Shown in pieces: positions 19,686 to 29,107 of a stretch of DNA of 64,000 nt. Below the pieces are notes generated by a model, which had not been told where the DNA came from, searched no databases, and saw only the letters and a program-made list of their open reading frames with translations. Origin of the DNA: Mycobacterium hubeiense (GTDB lineage Bacteria > Actinomycetota > Actinomycetes > Mycobacteriales > Mycobacteriaceae); assembly GCF_002838065.1 (NCBI RefSeq), contig NZ_PIZU01000010.1, positions 61,400 to 125,399 of the forward strand, given 5' to 3'. A program made the position numbers and the translations under genes. Position 1 is the first letter of the stretch. Each line of letters opens with the position of its first letter.

Positions 19686-21164
19686 CTAGGAGAGCTTGGC
19701 GGCGGCTTCGCGCTGGCCCAGCACCGAATGCCTGCGGCCGTAGAGGAAGTAGATGACCACGCCGATCGCCATCCAGATGAGGAAGCGGATCCACGTCAGC
19801 CCGGTGAGGTTGAGCATCAACCACACGCAGGCCACGATCGACGCGATCGGCAGCAGCGGCACGCCGGGCGCCCGGAAGCCCCGCTCCAGGTCCGGCCGCG
19901 TGCGGCGCAACACGATCACCCCGGCCGACACCAGCACGAACGCGAACAGCGTGCCGATGTTGACCATTTCTTCAAGCTTGCCGACCGGGAACACCGACGC
20001 CGCGATGGCCACCAGCACACCGACCAGGAGGGTGATGCGCACCGGCGTGCCATGCCGCCCGGTACGCGCCAGCTGACGCGGCATCAGCCCGTCGCGCGAC
20101 ATCGCGAACAGCACCCTCGTCTGCCCGAGCACCAATACGATCACCACTGTCGTCAGCCCCGCCAGCGCGCCGATCGAGATCACCGTCGCCGCCCAGTCCA
20201 CCCCGTTGGCCTCGAACGCGGTCGCCAGATTGGCATGACCGCCGGGAGCCTCCCGCAGCGTCGTATACGGCACCATGCCCGAGAGCACCACCGCGACGGC
20301 CACGTACAGCACCGTCACGATCGCCAGCGAGGCCAGGATGCCGCGGGACACGTCGCGCTGCGGATACTTGGTCTCCTCTGCGGTGGTTGCCACGATGTCG
20401 AAGCCGATGAACGCGAAGAACACGATCGACGCGCCGGCCAGCAGGCCGTACCACCCGTAGTGGCTACCCTCGGCGCCGGTCAGCAGCGAGAACAGCGACT
20501 GCTCGGTTCCGGTGCCGCCTTCGCCCTCCTCGGCCGGCGGAATGAATGGCGTGTAGTTGGCCGCCTTGATGTAGAACGAACCGACGATGACGACCAGCAG
20601 CACGACCGACACCTTGATCACCGTGATCACCAAACTGACTTCGGCCGACAGCTTGGTCCCCATGGCCAGCAGCACCGTGACCGCCGCGATGATGACCAGC
20701 GCGCCCCAGTCCAGCGTGACGCCACCACCGATGTCCATGACGCCACCGCCGAAGCCGAACACCGTGCCCAGATAGCCGGACCAGCCCTTGGCCACCACGG
20801 CCGCCGCGACCGCGAACTCCAGGATCAGGTCCCAGCCGATGATCCACGCGATGAACTCGCCGAAGGTCGCATAGGAGAACGTGTAGGCGCTGCCCGCGAC
20901 GGGCACGGTCGAGGCGAATTCCGCGTAGCACAGGGCGGCCAGGCCGCAGGCGATCGCGGCGATGACGAAGGAGATCGAGATCGCGGGGCCGGTGATGTTG
21001 CCGGCCGTCGACGCGGTGATGGTGAAGATCCCGGCGCCGATCACCACCGAGACGCCGAACACCGTCAGGTCCCACCAATTCAGATCCTTGCGCAGCCGGG
21101 TGGTCGGTTCGTCGGTGTCGGCGATCGACTGCTCGACCGACTTGGTGCGCCATCGACCGGCCAT
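19686..21164 (-). CDS. APC-superfamily amino-acid permease (Rv3253c-like)
   Basis: A 492-residue membrane transporter with about 12-14 hydrophobic segments. The first contains the APC motif GVSVVIGAGIFTITA, the substrate-site G-A-G-I-F loop. A cytoplasmic N-terminus with TTRLRKDLNWWDLTVFG resembles the cationic amino-acid transporter group, and the substrate is probably a basic or neutral amino acid. The ATG at 21164 (MAGRWRTKSVEQSI) is chosen; upstream in-frame sequence is not transporter-like. It is transcribed in the same direction as alkB but probably from its own promoter. Confidence 0.87.
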   Translation of the reverse strand: MAGRWRTKSVEQSIADTDEPTTRLRKDLNWWDLTVFGVSVVIGAGIFTITASTAGNITGPAISISFVIAAIACGLAALCYAEFASTVPVAGSAYTFSYATFGEFIAWIIGWDLILEFAVAAAVVAKGWSGYLGTVFGFGGGVMDIGGGVTLDWGALVIIAAVTVLLAMGTKLSAEVSLVITVIKVSVVLLVVIVGSFYIKAANYTPFIPPAEEGEGGTGTEQSLFSLLTGAEGSHYGWYGLLAGASIVFFAFIGFDIVATTAEETKYPQRDVSRGILASLAIVTVLYVAVAVVLSGMVPYTTLREAPGGHANLATAFEANGVDWAATVISIGALAGLTTVVIVLVLGQTRVLFAMSRDGLMPRQLARTGRHGTPVRITLLVGVLVAIAASVFPVGKLEEMVNIGTLFAFVLVSAGVIVLRRTRPDLERGFRAPGVPLLPIASIVACVWLMLNLTGLTWIRFLIWMAIGVVIYFLYGRRHSVLGQREAAAKLS

Positions 21165-21244
21165 CTGCGCGTCCCTTCCGGTTCGGGCCCGGCCCTGCCG
21201 GTGCACGGCCGGTTCTCGGCAATGTACCGAGTACCATCCCCAAA

Positions 21245-22663
21245 ATGGCACGACATGGGGAACACGCTGTTGTAATCGCGGCGAGCATTGCCGGACTGTG
21301 CGCGGCACGCGTGCTGTCAGATTTCTACGACCGGGTGACGGTCTACGAGCGCGACGATCTGCCGCAGGAGGCGGCCAACCGGCCCGCGGTGCCTCAGGGG
21401 CAGCACCTGCACCTGCTGCTGGCCCGCGGCGCCGAAGAGTTGGCGACGCTGTTCCCGGGCCTGCTGGAGGACATGGTGGCCGCGGGGGTGCCGATCGTCG
21501 AGAACCGACCCGATTGCATCTACTTCGGCGCCGCCGGCCACCTGTTGGGCACCGCGCACTATCTTCGCGACGAATTCACCGCCTATATGCCGAGCCGTCC
21601 GCACCTGGAATGGCAGATCCGCCGGCGCGTCGAGGCCATCGACAACATCGACATCGTCCGCCAGTTGGTCGCCGAGCCGCGCTACGACGCCGGCCTGCAA
21701 CGGGTGACCGGCGTGCTGCTCGAATCCGGGAACGACGCCAGCGCGGTGCCCGCCGAGCTCGTCGTCGACGCCACCGGCCGCGGCACCCGGCTGCCGGTCT
21801 GGCTGGAGCAGTGGGGATTCGAGCGGCCGCGAGAGGACACCGTCGACGTCGGCATCACCTACGCCACGCATCACATCCGCATTCCCGACGGCCTGCTCAA
21901 GGAGAAGCTCGTGGTCAACGGCGCGTCGCATGACGAGCCGTTGGGGTTGGGCATGCTCTGCTACGAGGGCGGCGCCTGGGTGTTGACGACGTTCGGGACG
22001 GGTAAGGCCGAGCCGCCGCAGAACTTCGCGCAGATGTGTGCGCTGGCGGACAAGATCCTGCCGGAGCGCCTGGCCGCCGCGATCCGCGCGGGCGAGCCGA
22101 TCGGCGATATCGCGTTCCACAAGTACCCGACCAGCCGCTGGCGCCGCTACGACAAGTTGAAGAACTTCCCCGCCGGGATCCTGCCGTTCGGCGACGCCGT
22201 GGTCAGCTACAACCCGACGTTCGGCCAGGGCATGACGATGTCGATGCTGCAGGCCGGCAACCTGCGCCGGGCGTTGGAGAAAAGCGCCGACCCGGCCCGC
22301 GACTTCAACCGCGCCACCGCCAAGATCACCTACCCGGTGTGGATGATGGACGCCATCGGCGACCTCACCATGCACGGCGCCGAAGGCCACACCCCGTGGT
22401 GGTATCACCGCGTCAGCCGGTTGTTCGACCAGTTCCTCGAGGCTGCCGAGTCCGAACCCGTTCTGGCCGAATGGTTTTTGCGCCGGTTCAGCCTGCTCGA
22501 CAGCCTGTGGATGATCCCCTCGCCGAAGATCATCGCCCGCACGATGCGCCACAACTTGCGCTGCTGGCTGGCCGAGCGCCGCGCCGCCCGCCTCGGCCTG
22601 CCGCCGCCGGAACCGGCCTCGCTCTATGCGGTCACCGAACGGTCGAGGTCGACGTCCCCGTAA
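21245..22663 (+). CDS. FAD-dependent oxidoreductase (Rv3254-like)
   Basis: 472 residues. The N-terminal dinucleotide-binding stretch is VVIAASIAGLCAARVL, with Ala in place of the first Gly of the usual GxGxxG. The FAD-binding GD motif appears as FGDAVVSYNPTFGQGMTMSM (about residue 317), typical of the PHBH/squalene-epoxidase-like monooxygenase group, and VDATGRGTRLP lies between. The substrate is unknown. It is divergent from the permease and corresponds in position to Rv3254. The ATG at 21245 is the natural start. Confidence 0.82.
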   Translation: MARHGEHAVVIAASIAGLCAARVLSDFYDRVTVYERDDLPQEAANRPAVPQGQHLHLLLARGAEELATLFPGLLEDMVAAGVPIVENRPDCIYFGAAGHLLGTAHYLRDEFTAYMPSRPHLEWQIRRRVEAIDNIDIVRQLVAEPRYDAGLQRVTGVLLESGNDASAVPAELVVDATGRGTRLPVWLEQWGFERPREDTVDVGITYATHHIRIPDGLLKEKLVVNGASHDEPLGLGMLCYEGGAWVLTTFGTGKAEPPQNFAQMCALADKILPERLAAAIRAGEPIGDIAFHKYPTSRWRRYDKLKNFPAGILPFGDAVVSYNPTFGQGMTMSMLQAGNLRRALEKSADPARDFNRATAKITYPVWMMDAIGDLTMHGAEGHTPWWYHRVSRLFDQFLEAAESEPVLAEWFLRRFSLLDSLWMIPSPKIIARTMRHNLRCWLAERRAARLGLPPPEPASLYAVTERSRSTSP

Positions 22664-22687
22664 TCTTGCGGGCATGACGGAGACGCG

Positions 22688-23638
22688 ATGAGCGCGGGCC
22701 TTTTCGGACTGCTTGACGACGTTGCGGTGCTCGCCCGGATGGCGGCCGCCTCGGTCGACGACATCGGCGCCGCCGCGGGGCGGGCGACGGCGAAGGCTGC
22801 GGGCGTCGTCATCGACGACACCGCGGTGACGCCGCAGTACGTCCACGGGATCGCCGCCGAGCGAGAACTGCCGATCATCAAGCGCATCGCGATCGGATCG
22901 CTGCGCAACAAGCTGCTGTTCATCCTGCCCGCGGCGCTGCTGCTCAGCCAGTTCCTGCCCTGGCTGCTGACACCGCTGCTGATGGTCGGCGCGACGTATC
23001 TGTGCTACGAGGGGGCCGAAAAGGTCTGGGGGCGCTTGAGAAAGCACGGCGGACACGACCACCACGCCGTACCCGCCGCGGCCGTCGGCGGGGACGCCGA
23101 GAAATTCATGGTGACCGGCGCCATCCGGACCGACTTCATCCTGTCCGCCGAGATCATGGTGATCGCGCTCAACGAGGTTGCCGACCAATCGTTTTGGCCG
23201 CGGCTCATTATCCTCGTCGTCGTCGCGTTGATCATCACCGCCGCGGTGTACGGGGTGGTCGCCGGCATCGTGAAGATGGACGACATCGGCCTGCGGCTCA
23301 CCCAGCGCGCGTCGCGCTTCGCGCAGTCGATCGGTCGCGGCCTGGTCGCCGGCATGCCGAAACTGCTTGGGGCGCTTTCACTGATCGGTACGGTCGCGAT
23401 GCTGTGGGTCGGCGGCCACATCCTGCTCATCGGGACCGACGAGCTGGGCTGGCACTGGCCCTACGGCCTGGTCCACCATCTCGAGGAGTACGCCCATCAC
23501 GTCGCCGGCGTCGGCGGGGTCCTCGGCTGGCTCATCAACACCGCGGCATCCGCCGTCGTCGGCTTGATCGTCGGCGCCGTCGTCGTCGCGGTCATGCACG
23601 TCGTGCCGTTCCCGCGCCGCAAGGAGCCGCAGCACTAA
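22688..23638 (+). CDS. DUF808-family membrane protein
   Basis: A 316-residue protein starting MSAGLFGLLDDVAVLARMAAASVDDIGAAA, the characteristic opening of DUF808 (YedI-like) proteins. Four or more transmembrane segments are visible (about 76-105, 170-195, 225-250, 280-305), along with the conserved GAIRTDFILSAEIMVIAL. The function of the family is unknown. It follows the FAD oxidoreductase by 24 bp, and its stop overlaps that of manA on the other strand. Confidence 0.85.
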   Translation: MSAGLFGLLDDVAVLARMAAASVDDIGAAAGRATAKAAGVVIDDTAVTPQYVHGIAAERELPIIKRIAIGSLRNKLLFILPAALLLSQFLPWLLTPLLMVGATYLCYEGAEKVWGRLRKHGGHDHHAVPAAAVGGDAEKFMVTGAIRTDFILSAEIMVIALNEVADQSFWPRLIILVVVALIITAAVYGVVAGIVKMDDIGLRLTQRASRFAQSIGRGLVAGMPKLLGALSLIGTVAMLWVGGHILLIGTDELGWHWPYGLVHHLEEYAHHVAGVGGVLGWLINTAASAVVGLIVGAVVVAVMHVVPFPRRKEPQH

Positions 23639-24861
23639 ATCCCGACGGTGGCCCGGAACAACGTCGTCGGTTGCGCTGCGACCAGCCGGATCGGGCCGTC
23701 GTCGGCGGCCACCCACGCGGCCGAACCCCGCTCCAGCGTCAGCGTGCTGGACTTGGCGTGCACGACGGTGGAACCCTCGGTGCAGAGCAGGATCTGCGGT
23801 CCGTCGTGACGGGCCGGCGCGTCGATCTCGTGTCCGAGTTGCTCACCCTCGATGGTCAGCACGGACACCGCGAATTCCGGTGCCGGCGTTTGGTAGATGA
23901 GTTCCATTCCGTCCGTGACGGTTTCGGGACGAAGATCCCCCTCGGGGGTCGGGGTGAAGTCCAGCACCCGCAACAACTCCGGCACGTCGACGTGCTTGGG
24001 CGTCAGGCCGCCGCGTAACACGTTGTCGGAGTTGGCCATCACCTCGACGCCGACGCCGTGCAGGTACGCGTGCAGGTTCCCGGCACCCAGGTAGATGCCT
24101 TCGCCCGGTTTCAGGCTGATCCGGTTGAGCAGCAGCGCAGCCAACACCCCGGCATCGCCCGGATAGCGTTCGCCCAGCTCCAGCACCGTCTTGGCTTCGG
24201 CCGCGAATTTCTTTTTCCCCGAACGGATGTAGTGAATCGCACCGTCGAGCACCGCCGGCACCAACACGTCGAGATCGGGTTGCGGTGCGGTGATCCACGT
24301 GGTGAACAGCGCCCGCAGGCCGTCGGCGTCGGACTGGTCGGCCAGCAGGCCGACGTAGGGATCCAGATCCGTCACCGCCAGCGCGCGCATCAGTTCGACG
24401 GTGCGCGCCACCGGCCGGAACCCGGCCAGCGCTTCGAACGGGCCCAGTGCGACAAGCAATTCCGGTTTGTGGCTGCGATCGCGGTAGTTGCGCGTCGGCG
24501 CGGTCACCGGGATGCCGAGCTTGTCCTCGCGGGCGTAGCCCTCCGCGGCCTGTTCCGCGCTGGGATGGGCCTGCAGGGACAGCGGCTCGTCGGCGGCCAG
24601 GACCTTCACCAAAAACGGCAGCGTGTCGCCGAAGCGCGCCAGGGCGACGTTGCCCAACTGGCCCTCGGGGTCTTCGTGCAGCACCTCCAGCAGCGACTCC
24701 TCGCCGTCGTCGGTCTGCAGGAACGCCGGATCGCCGGGATGCGCGCCGAACCACAACTCCGCCTCGGGATGCGCTGTGGGGCTTTTCCGTCCGGTGAATT
24801 CGGCAATCGCGGTTCGCGAACCCCAGGCATAGGTCCGCACCGCGCCGCGTAGCAGATGCAC
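23635..24861 (-). CDS. manA: Mannose-6-phosphate isomerase
   Basis: A 408-residue type I phosphomannose isomerase converting fructose-6-P to mannose-6-P, the entry to GDP-mannose, PIMs, lipomannan and LAM. Zinc-site and active-site segments are visible: YAWGSRTAI near the N-terminus, LSLQAHPSAEQA, HKPELLVALGPFEALAGF and GEGIYLGAGNLHAYLHGVGVEVMANSDNVLRGG. It is the last gene of manB-tobH-like-manA; 4 nt separate it from the preceding gene. Confidence 0.95.
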   Translation of the reverse strand: MHLLRGAVRTYAWGSRTAIAEFTGRKSPTAHPEAELWFGAHPGDPAFLQTDDGEESLLEVLHEDPEGQLGNVALARFGDTLPFLVKVLAADEPLSLQAHPSAEQAAEGYAREDKLGIPVTAPTRNYRDRSHKPELLVALGPFEALAGFRPVARTVELMRALAVTDLDPYVGLLADQSDADGLRALFTTWITAPQPDLDVLVPAVLDGAIHYIRSGKKKFAAEAKTVLELGERYPGDAGVLAALLLNRISLKPGEGIYLGAGNLHAYLHGVGVEVMANSDNVLRGGLTPKHVDVPELLRVLDFTPTPEGDLRPETVTDGMELIYQTPAPEFAVSVLTIEGEQLGHEIDAPARHDGPQILLCTEGSTVVHAKSSTLTLERGSAAWVAADDGPIRLVAAQPTTLFRATVGI

Positions 24862-24865
24862 TCGC

Positions 24866-25927
24866 TTAACCTCGAACCAGTCGCAGGTACACGGCCGTCA
24901 TGTCCAGCCGCACAGCCATCATCGCCAATTGCTGCTCGGGATGCCCGGATGCCAACGGCGCCATCGGATCGGGCACGTCCTCGGCGCTGATCACGTCGAC
25001 GTCGTCGAACCCGTTCACCCGCGCGACCACCACCGGACGCTCCGCGTTGGTGGTCAGGACGACAGTCCGAATCCGTTGCGGCAGTGGGCCGTCGATCTCC
25101 TCGTCGTGAAATATCGACTGTGCGGCGGCGGCGCCCATCCCGTTCTGAAGCGCCACCAACGCGTCGGCCAGTCCGACCGCGGCCACCGGCTTGTGGGCCA
25201 CCCGCAGCAGCATGGCCGCACCGTGGCGGGCCAGCGCCAGCGTCGCCGCGGTGTCACCGGCCAGCACCACGTCGCGCCCCGACATCCGGTCGGCGAGATT
25301 CTTGGCCGGGTTGGTGAACAGTTCGCGGCCCGCGCTGTTGCGCAGCGCCTCGGCGTCCAGCTCGTCGGCCAGCGCGGCCAGATCCACGCGCAGGCCCGGG
25401 TCCACCATCTGCAGCGTCGCCAATCCGGCAGCCAGGTAGTGGCACAACCCGAAATCGTCGGGCACCCGCAGCCGCGGCGCCAGCACCACCGCGCGCCCGG
25501 CGGTGGCGTCGCGCAGCGGTCCCTCGAACGGCGCCGTCACCACCACGCGCGCACCCCGACGCACCGCCGTCGCCGCCGCCGACAGCAGCGCCGGATCACC
25601 GGGGTCGTCGCCGGCCAGGATCAGCACGTCCAGGGCGCCGATCCACGGCGGCGCGTCCGGACCCACGACAATCGGGGCGGCGGCCGACCCGCCCAGCGCC
25701 GCGGCCAGCATCGCGCCGGCGCGCTCCGCCGTCCCGCGGCCGGCCACCCAGATCACCGTGCGCGGCGGCTCCTCGGCGCGCAACGCATCCAGCACGCCTT
25801 CGTCGATCGCGGCGGCGGTGGCGCGCACCTGGGCGCCGGCCATGGACGCCGCGCGCAGCAGACCCTCCTGGTCGGCCGCCAGCAGTCCTTGCACATCGTC
25901 GAGATCGACGGTCGGGGTGGCGCTCAC
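24866..25927 (-). CDS. TobH-like protein, possibly SIS-fold sugar isomerase-like (Rv3256c)
   Basis: A 353-residue soluble protein between manB and manA. It has alternating alpha/beta segments such as TVIWVAGRGTAERAGAMLAAAL, ALDVLILAGDDPGDPAL and ARVVVTAPFEGPL, which suggest two SIS-type domains related to bifunctional phosphoglucose/phosphomannose isomerases. Catalytic residues cannot be assigned with confidence. The GTG start at 25927 overlaps the manB stop (GTGA). Conservation of this trio in mycobacteria points to a role in mannose metabolism, but the exact reaction is unknown. Confidence 0.75.
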   Translation of the reverse strand: MSATPTVDLDDVQGLLAADQEGLLRAASMAGAQVRATAAAIDEGVLDALRAEEPPRTVIWVAGRGTAERAGAMLAAALGGSAAAPIVVGPDAPPWIGALDVLILAGDDPGDPALLSAAATAVRRGARVVVTAPFEGPLRDATAGRAVVLAPRLRVPDDFGLCHYLAAGLATLQMVDPGLRVDLAALADELDAEALRNSAGRELFTNPAKNLADRMSGRDVVLAGDTAATLALARHGAAMLLRVAHKPVAAVGLADALVALQNGMGAAAAQSIFHDEEIDGPLPQRIRTVVLTTNAERPVVVARVNGFDDVDVISAEDVPDPMAPLASGHPEQQLAMMAVRLDMTAVYLRLVRG

Positions 25928-27324
25928 GCGGGCGTCTCGCTGCCCGCGGCGGTATGGGCCGCGATCTGCGCGCCGATCTGTGCGACGACCTCGTCGACTT
26001 CGTCGCTGGTGCGGGCCTCGACGTTCAGGCGCAGCAACGGTTCGGTGTTCGAGCTGCGCAGGTTGAACCAGCAGCCGTCGCCGAGGTCGACCGTCACCCC
26101 GTCGAGGTGGTCGATCGAATGGATGCGGGTGGCGAACGACTTCAGCACCGCCTCCACGCACGCCGGGGCGTCGCTGACGGTGAAGTTGATCTCGCCCGAC
26201 GATTCGTAGCGTTGGTAGTCGGCCATCAGATCGGACAGCGGCCGGTCCTGCTCACCGAGCGCGGCCAGCACGTGCAACGCGGCCAGCATCCCCGAGTCGG
26301 CGCCCCAGAAGTCGCGGAAGTAGTAGTGGGCGGAGTGCTCGCCGCCGAAAATCGCGCCGGTGTCGGCCATCAACGCCTTGATGTAGGAATGGCCGACGCG
26401 CGAGCGCACCGGTGTGCCGCCACGTTCGGTGACCAGTTCCGGTACCGCGCGGGAGGTGATCAGGTTGTGGATCACGGTGGCACCGATCTCCCTGCCGAGT
26501 TCGCGGGCAGCAACCAGGGCGGTCACCGCCGACGGTGACACCGGATGCCCCAATTCGTCGACGACGAAACAACGGTCGGCGTCGCCGTCGAAGGCCAGGC
26601 CTATATCAGCACCGGTCGACACCACATGCGCTTGCAGATCGACGAGGTTGGCCGGGTCCAGCGGATTGGCCTCGTGATTGGGAAACGTGCCGTCGAGTTC
26701 GAAGTACAACGGCAACAGCGTGACCGACGCAATCGGCCCCAGCACCGCGGGCGTGGTGTGGCCGGCCATGCCGTTGCCGGCGTCCACCGCGACCCGCAGT
26801 GGACGCAATGCGTTCAGGTCGACCAGCGAACGCAGGAATTCGCCGTAGTCGGCGAGCACGTCGCGGTCGGAGATGGTGCCGCGCGCGCCATCGTAGCCGG
26901 GCACGCCGGCGATCAACATGTCGGCGATGACCGAGAGCCCGGTGTCCTTGCCGACGGGTTTGGCGCCGGCGCGGCACAGTTTGATCCCGTTGTAGGCCGC
27001 GGGGTTGTGGCTGGCGGTGAACATCGCGCCGGGGCAGTCGAGCAGTCCGGACGCGAAGTACAGCTGATCGGTCGAGGCCAACCCGATCCGGGTGACGTCC
27101 AGACCCTGCGCGACGACGCCTTCGGCGAAGGCGCCCGCCAACGCCGGCGAACTGGACCGCATGTCGTAACCGATCACCACCTGCTCGGCGCCGTCACCGC
27201 CGACCAATCGGGCGAACGCCGCACCGACGTCGTTGACGAACCGCTCGTCAAGCTCCTCGCCGACCAGGCCGCGCACGTCATACGCCTTGATGACGCGGTG
27301 GACAGCCGCAGCTGGCCAAGACAT
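25924..27324 (-). CDS. manB: Phosphomannomutase/phosphoglucomutase (ManB, also called PmmA)
   Basis: A 466-residue alpha-D-phosphohexomutase interconverting mannose-6-P and mannose-1-P. The phosphoserine loop is MFTASHNPAAYNGIK, the metal-binding loop is LAFDGDADRCFVVDE, and the sugar-specificity loop is IFGGEHSAHYYFRDFWGADSG. The C-terminal phosphate-binding loop contains LRSSNTEPLLRLN. The ATG at 27324 follows AAGGAG by 6 nt, which settles the start. It lies upstream of and overlaps the TobH-like gene. Confidence 0.95.
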   Translation of the reverse strand: MSWPAAAVHRVIKAYDVRGLVGEELDERFVNDVGAAFARLVGGDGAEQVVIGYDMRSSSPALAGAFAEGVVAQGLDVTRIGLASTDQLYFASGLLDCPGAMFTASHNPAAYNGIKLCRAGAKPVGKDTGLSVIADMLIAGVPGYDGARGTISDRDVLADYGEFLRSLVDLNALRPLRVAVDAGNGMAGHTTPAVLGPIASVTLLPLYFELDGTFPNHEANPLDPANLVDLQAHVVSTGADIGLAFDGDADRCFVVDELGHPVSPSAVTALVAARELGREIGATVIHNLITSRAVPELVTERGGTPVRSRVGHSYIKALMADTGAIFGGEHSAHYYFRDFWGADSGMLAALHVLAALGEQDRPLSDLMADYQRYESSGEINFTVSDAPACVEAVLKSFATRIHSIDHLDGVTVDLGDGCWFNLRSSNTEPLLRLNVEARTSDEVDEVVAQIGAQIAAHTAAGSETPA

Positions 27325-27418
27325 AGAACTCCTTGCAGTCAAACCGTTGGCGCCAGCCTAACCGCCGAGCCGCGCCCGCACGGCGACTACTCTCCGGCTA
27401 CTTCCGCGTTACTCCGGG

Positions 27419-27847
27419 CTAGTCGCCAGGGTCCGGCAACACTCGCAGATGACCGCGCCGGCGCCCGTTCGTCTCCGGCCGACGGGCCGGCGGCGCCATC
27501 AGCGCACCACCCTGCACACCGGTGGTGGGATCGGAGAAACCGGCCGCGACGCCATTCACGCTATTTATGGTCGTCGGCCCGTCACGTCCCTCGCGGACCG
27601 CGTCGGCCAGCGCGACCAGATCGTCGTCGTCCGGGTGCGACGGCAGCGGCCCGGCGTGGCGGACCAACTCCCAGCCGCGCGGCGCGGTGATCCGCCCGGC
27701 GTGGCCCACGCACAGATCCCAGGAATGGGGTTCGGAAACGGTGGCCAACGGGCCGACAACGGCGGTGGAATCGGAGTAGACGAAGGTCAGCGTCGCGACC
27801 GCATAGTGGGGACACCCGGGCCGGCAGCAGCGACGGGGAACGTTCAC
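27419..27847 (-). CDS. DUF3499-family protein (Rv3258c-like)
   Basis: A 142-residue protein beginning MNVPRRCCRPGCPHYAVATLTFVYSD. Cys residues near the N-terminus and at DLCVGHA could form a small metal site, as in the DUF3499 family. The C-terminal third is low-complexity and rich in Arg, Gly and Pro. It is conserved next to the manB operon and whiB2 in actinobacteria. The function is unknown. Confidence 0.83.
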   Translation of the reverse strand: MNVPRRCCRPGCPHYAVATLTFVYSDSTAVVGPLATVSEPHSWDLCVGHAGRITAPRGWELVRHAGPLPSHPDDDDLVALADAVREGRDGPTTINSVNGVAAGFSDPTTGVQGGALMAPPARRPETNGRRRGHLRVLPDPGD

Positions 27848-27936
27848 AGCGAGAGGCTATCGTGCGCAAACGCGCCACGGCGCCGGACACGCGCAGGCAC
27901 GCCGAAGGCTGATCTCGAACCGTTACGATCTCCGGC

Positions 27937-28404
27937 GTGGCCGAGCGTTTCCTGCGTGGAGTACGCCGCGGACGCCGGGAGATGCGCGGCCCGCTGCTTC
28001 CGCCAACCGTGCCGGGCTGGCGTAGCCGGGCCGAGCGCTTCGACATGGCCGTGCTCGAGGCCTACGAACCGATCGAGCGACGCTGGGCGGAGCGGCTGTC
28101 CGGGCTCGACGTGGCCGTCGACGAGATCCCCCGGATCTCCCCGAAGGACCCCGACAGTGTGGCTTGGCCGCCCGAAGTCGTGGCCGACGGCCCGATTGTG
28201 TTGGCGAGGCTGATACCGGCGGGCGTCGACGTCCGGGGCAACGCCACCCGGGCGCGAATTGTGCTGTTCCGCAAGCCGATCGAGCGTCGGGCCAAAGACA
28301 CCGACGAACTCGCCGAGCTGCTGCATGAGATCCTGGTGGCTCAGGTGGCCACATATCTGGGCGTCGAACCTTCTGTCATCGACCCGACGATCGATGACGA
28401 GTAA
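27937..28404 (+). CDS. Zincin-like metallopeptidase family protein (Rv3259-like)
   Basis: A 155-residue protein of the small actinobacterial metallopeptidase-like family. The expected active-site helix reads LLHEILVAQVATYLG (about residues 128-142), so the HExxH motif is degenerate, with Gln where the second His would be; protease activity is therefore doubtful. The GTG at 27937 is used. It is divergent from the DUF3499 gene and ends 9 bp from the whiB2 stop. Confidence 0.75.
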   Translation: MAERFLRGVRRGRREMRGPLLPPTVPGWRSRAERFDMAVLEAYEPIERRWAERLSGLDVAVDEIPRISPKDPDSVAWPPEVVADGPIVLARLIPAGVDVRGNATRARIVLFRKPIERRAKDTDELAELLHEILVAQVATYLGVEPSVIDPTIDDE

Positions 28405-28413
28405 CTACTACCG

Positions 28414-28815
28414 CTAGATGATCCCGCGCTTGAGGCGGCGGCGCTCCCGCTCGGAGAGCCCGCCCCAGATGCCGAAGCGCTCATCGTGGGCCAGCGCGTA
28501 CTCCAGGCACGCATCGCGCACCTCGCAGCCCTGGCAGATGCGCTTGGCTTCACGGGTCGAGCCGCCCTTTTCCGGGAAGAACGCCTCGGGATCGGTTTGA
28601 GCGCACAACGCGCGCTCTTGCCATTGTTCATCGGCAGTTGCCGGCGCAACGTCGAAACCGTTGTCCGGCTGGTCCGGAACCAAACTCAATTGAGGACGTG
28701 CAGATGCCCCAATCGGTGTCGGGCCGGAATTGGCGTGCGGTGCGTTGCCTAGTGAGCCGAGCAGCCGGTTGTCGAACCGGACCACACGATCGAAATCGCC
28801 GCGCTCATAAGACAT
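28414..28815 (-). CDS. whiB2: WhiB2/WhmD transcription factor
   Basis: A 133-residue iron-sulfur regulator of septation. Four Cys ligands for a 4Fe-4S cluster lie in ALCAQTD and ICQGCEVRDACLEYA, followed by the GIWGG turn and the basic tail ERRRLKRGII typical of WhiB proteins. The ATG at 28815 (MSYERGDFDRV) matches WhmD of M. smegmatis in length. A long leader (292 bp to fbiA) contains the perfect palindrome ACACGTGT at 28964-28971. WhmD is essential for division in M. smegmatis. Confidence 0.95.
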   Translation of the reverse strand: MSYERGDFDRVVRFDNRLLGSLGNAPHANSGPTPIGASARPQLSLVPDQPDNGFDVAPATADEQWQERALCAQTDPEAFFPEKGGSTREAKRICQGCEVRDACLEYALAHDERFGIWGGLSERERRRLKRGII

Positions 28816-29107
28816 TCTCCGCCTCCTCACCCTGGTCTCGTAGATCCTGCGTGAAGCCCCACTATTGCGATGTGCGGCCATTCCAATTCGAACAAGTGAT
28901 CGAATCTCGGTCTGCGACACCGGAAGCGGCCGGCCAACCGGGAAATGACACTGCTGTGATTACACACGTGTTAGCTGCCGGGGTCAAGCGCTAGAACAGA
29001 AATTTGTACCATTCCGTGACAACAATTCGGCGCGTCGGCGCGTCGGCGTGTCGCGATCGTTACCGGACCCGAACCGCGGCGGCGGCGAGCGCCTACTCTC
29101 AGACCCT

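Noticed and set aside
21317..23188. A 623-codon open frame antisense to the FAD oxidoreductase and DUF808 genes
   Set aside because: It spans two genes with clear family matches on the plus strand, and its composition is typical of GC-rich antisense frames.
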